From: Synechococcus sp. UW140
GTDB taxonomy: Bacteria; Cyanobacteriota; Cyanobacteriia; PCC-6307; Cyanobiaceae
DNA length: 5,643 nucleotides
NCBI GenBank assembly: GCA_945878795.1
Contig: CAMDWF010000172.1
Coordinates: 1 to 5,643 of the forward strand
Reading direction: 5' to 3'
In this document: piece by piece, positions 5,590-5,643 of the stretch
How positions within the stretch are numbered: the stretch's first letter is position 1
Layout: each line of letters starts with the position of its first letter
Program-made: the position numbers and the translations under genes
The notes under the pieces: model-generated
Told to the model about the DNA's origin: nothing
Seen by the model: only the letters and a program-made list of their open reading frames with translations
The model's database searches: none

Positions 5590-5643
5590 GGATCCCGTCG
5601 ACAGCCGGCCCCCTTACCATCACCTCGCGATCGACACTGTCCG

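Overview
The window looks like chromosomal DNA from a GC-rich picocyanobacterium of the Synechococcus/Cyanobium type. This rests on protein resemblance (a lysyl-tRNA synthetase followed by a small conserved cyanobacterial protein, and an egtB-egtD pair followed by two small helical proteins of a kind I associate with cyanobacteria), on the high GC content, and on one copy of the cyanobacterial HIP1 octamer GCGATCGC. The assignment is an inference; there is no rRNA or other definitive marker.

Layout. From 2 to 1543 the genes run on the plus strand: the 3' part of lysS (its beginning lies left of the window), then an 87-residue basic protein of unknown function 36 bases downstream. From 1584 to 5523 everything runs on the minus strand, convergent with the first pair. 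In transcription order this block is egtB (GTG start at 5523), egtD (start overlaps the egtB stop as ATGA), a 78-residue helical protein, a 183-residue coiled-coil protein (again an ATGA overlap), and an ElyC/YdcF-like DUF218 membrane protein 10 bases further on. The right end, 5524-5643, is the leader or promoter side of this block and holds GC-rich inverted repeats but no gene that I can support. No gene-free stretch exceeds about 120 bases.

How the genes work together. EgtD trimethylates histidine to hercynine, and EgtB joins a thiol donor to hercynine as a sulfoxide; together they are the core of ergothioneine synthesis. Neither EgtA (gamma-glutamylcysteine ligase) nor EgtC (amidohydrolase) is here, and EgtB carries features of the type that uses free cysteine, so a short route (histidine to hercynine to hercynylcysteine sulfoxide, then C-S cleavage by a lyase encoded elsewhere) is the simplest reading. 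The two helical proteins are probably accessory factors of hercynine/ergothioneine metabolism by association only. The ElyC-like protein points to the cell envelope and may simply be co-transcribed.

The most unusual features are an in-frame (GGGGAA)5 hexanucleotide repeat in egtB, which encodes a Gly-Glu repeat and could form a G-quadruplex, and the uncharacterised helical pair, one member of which has a stretch resembling PspA/Vipp1.
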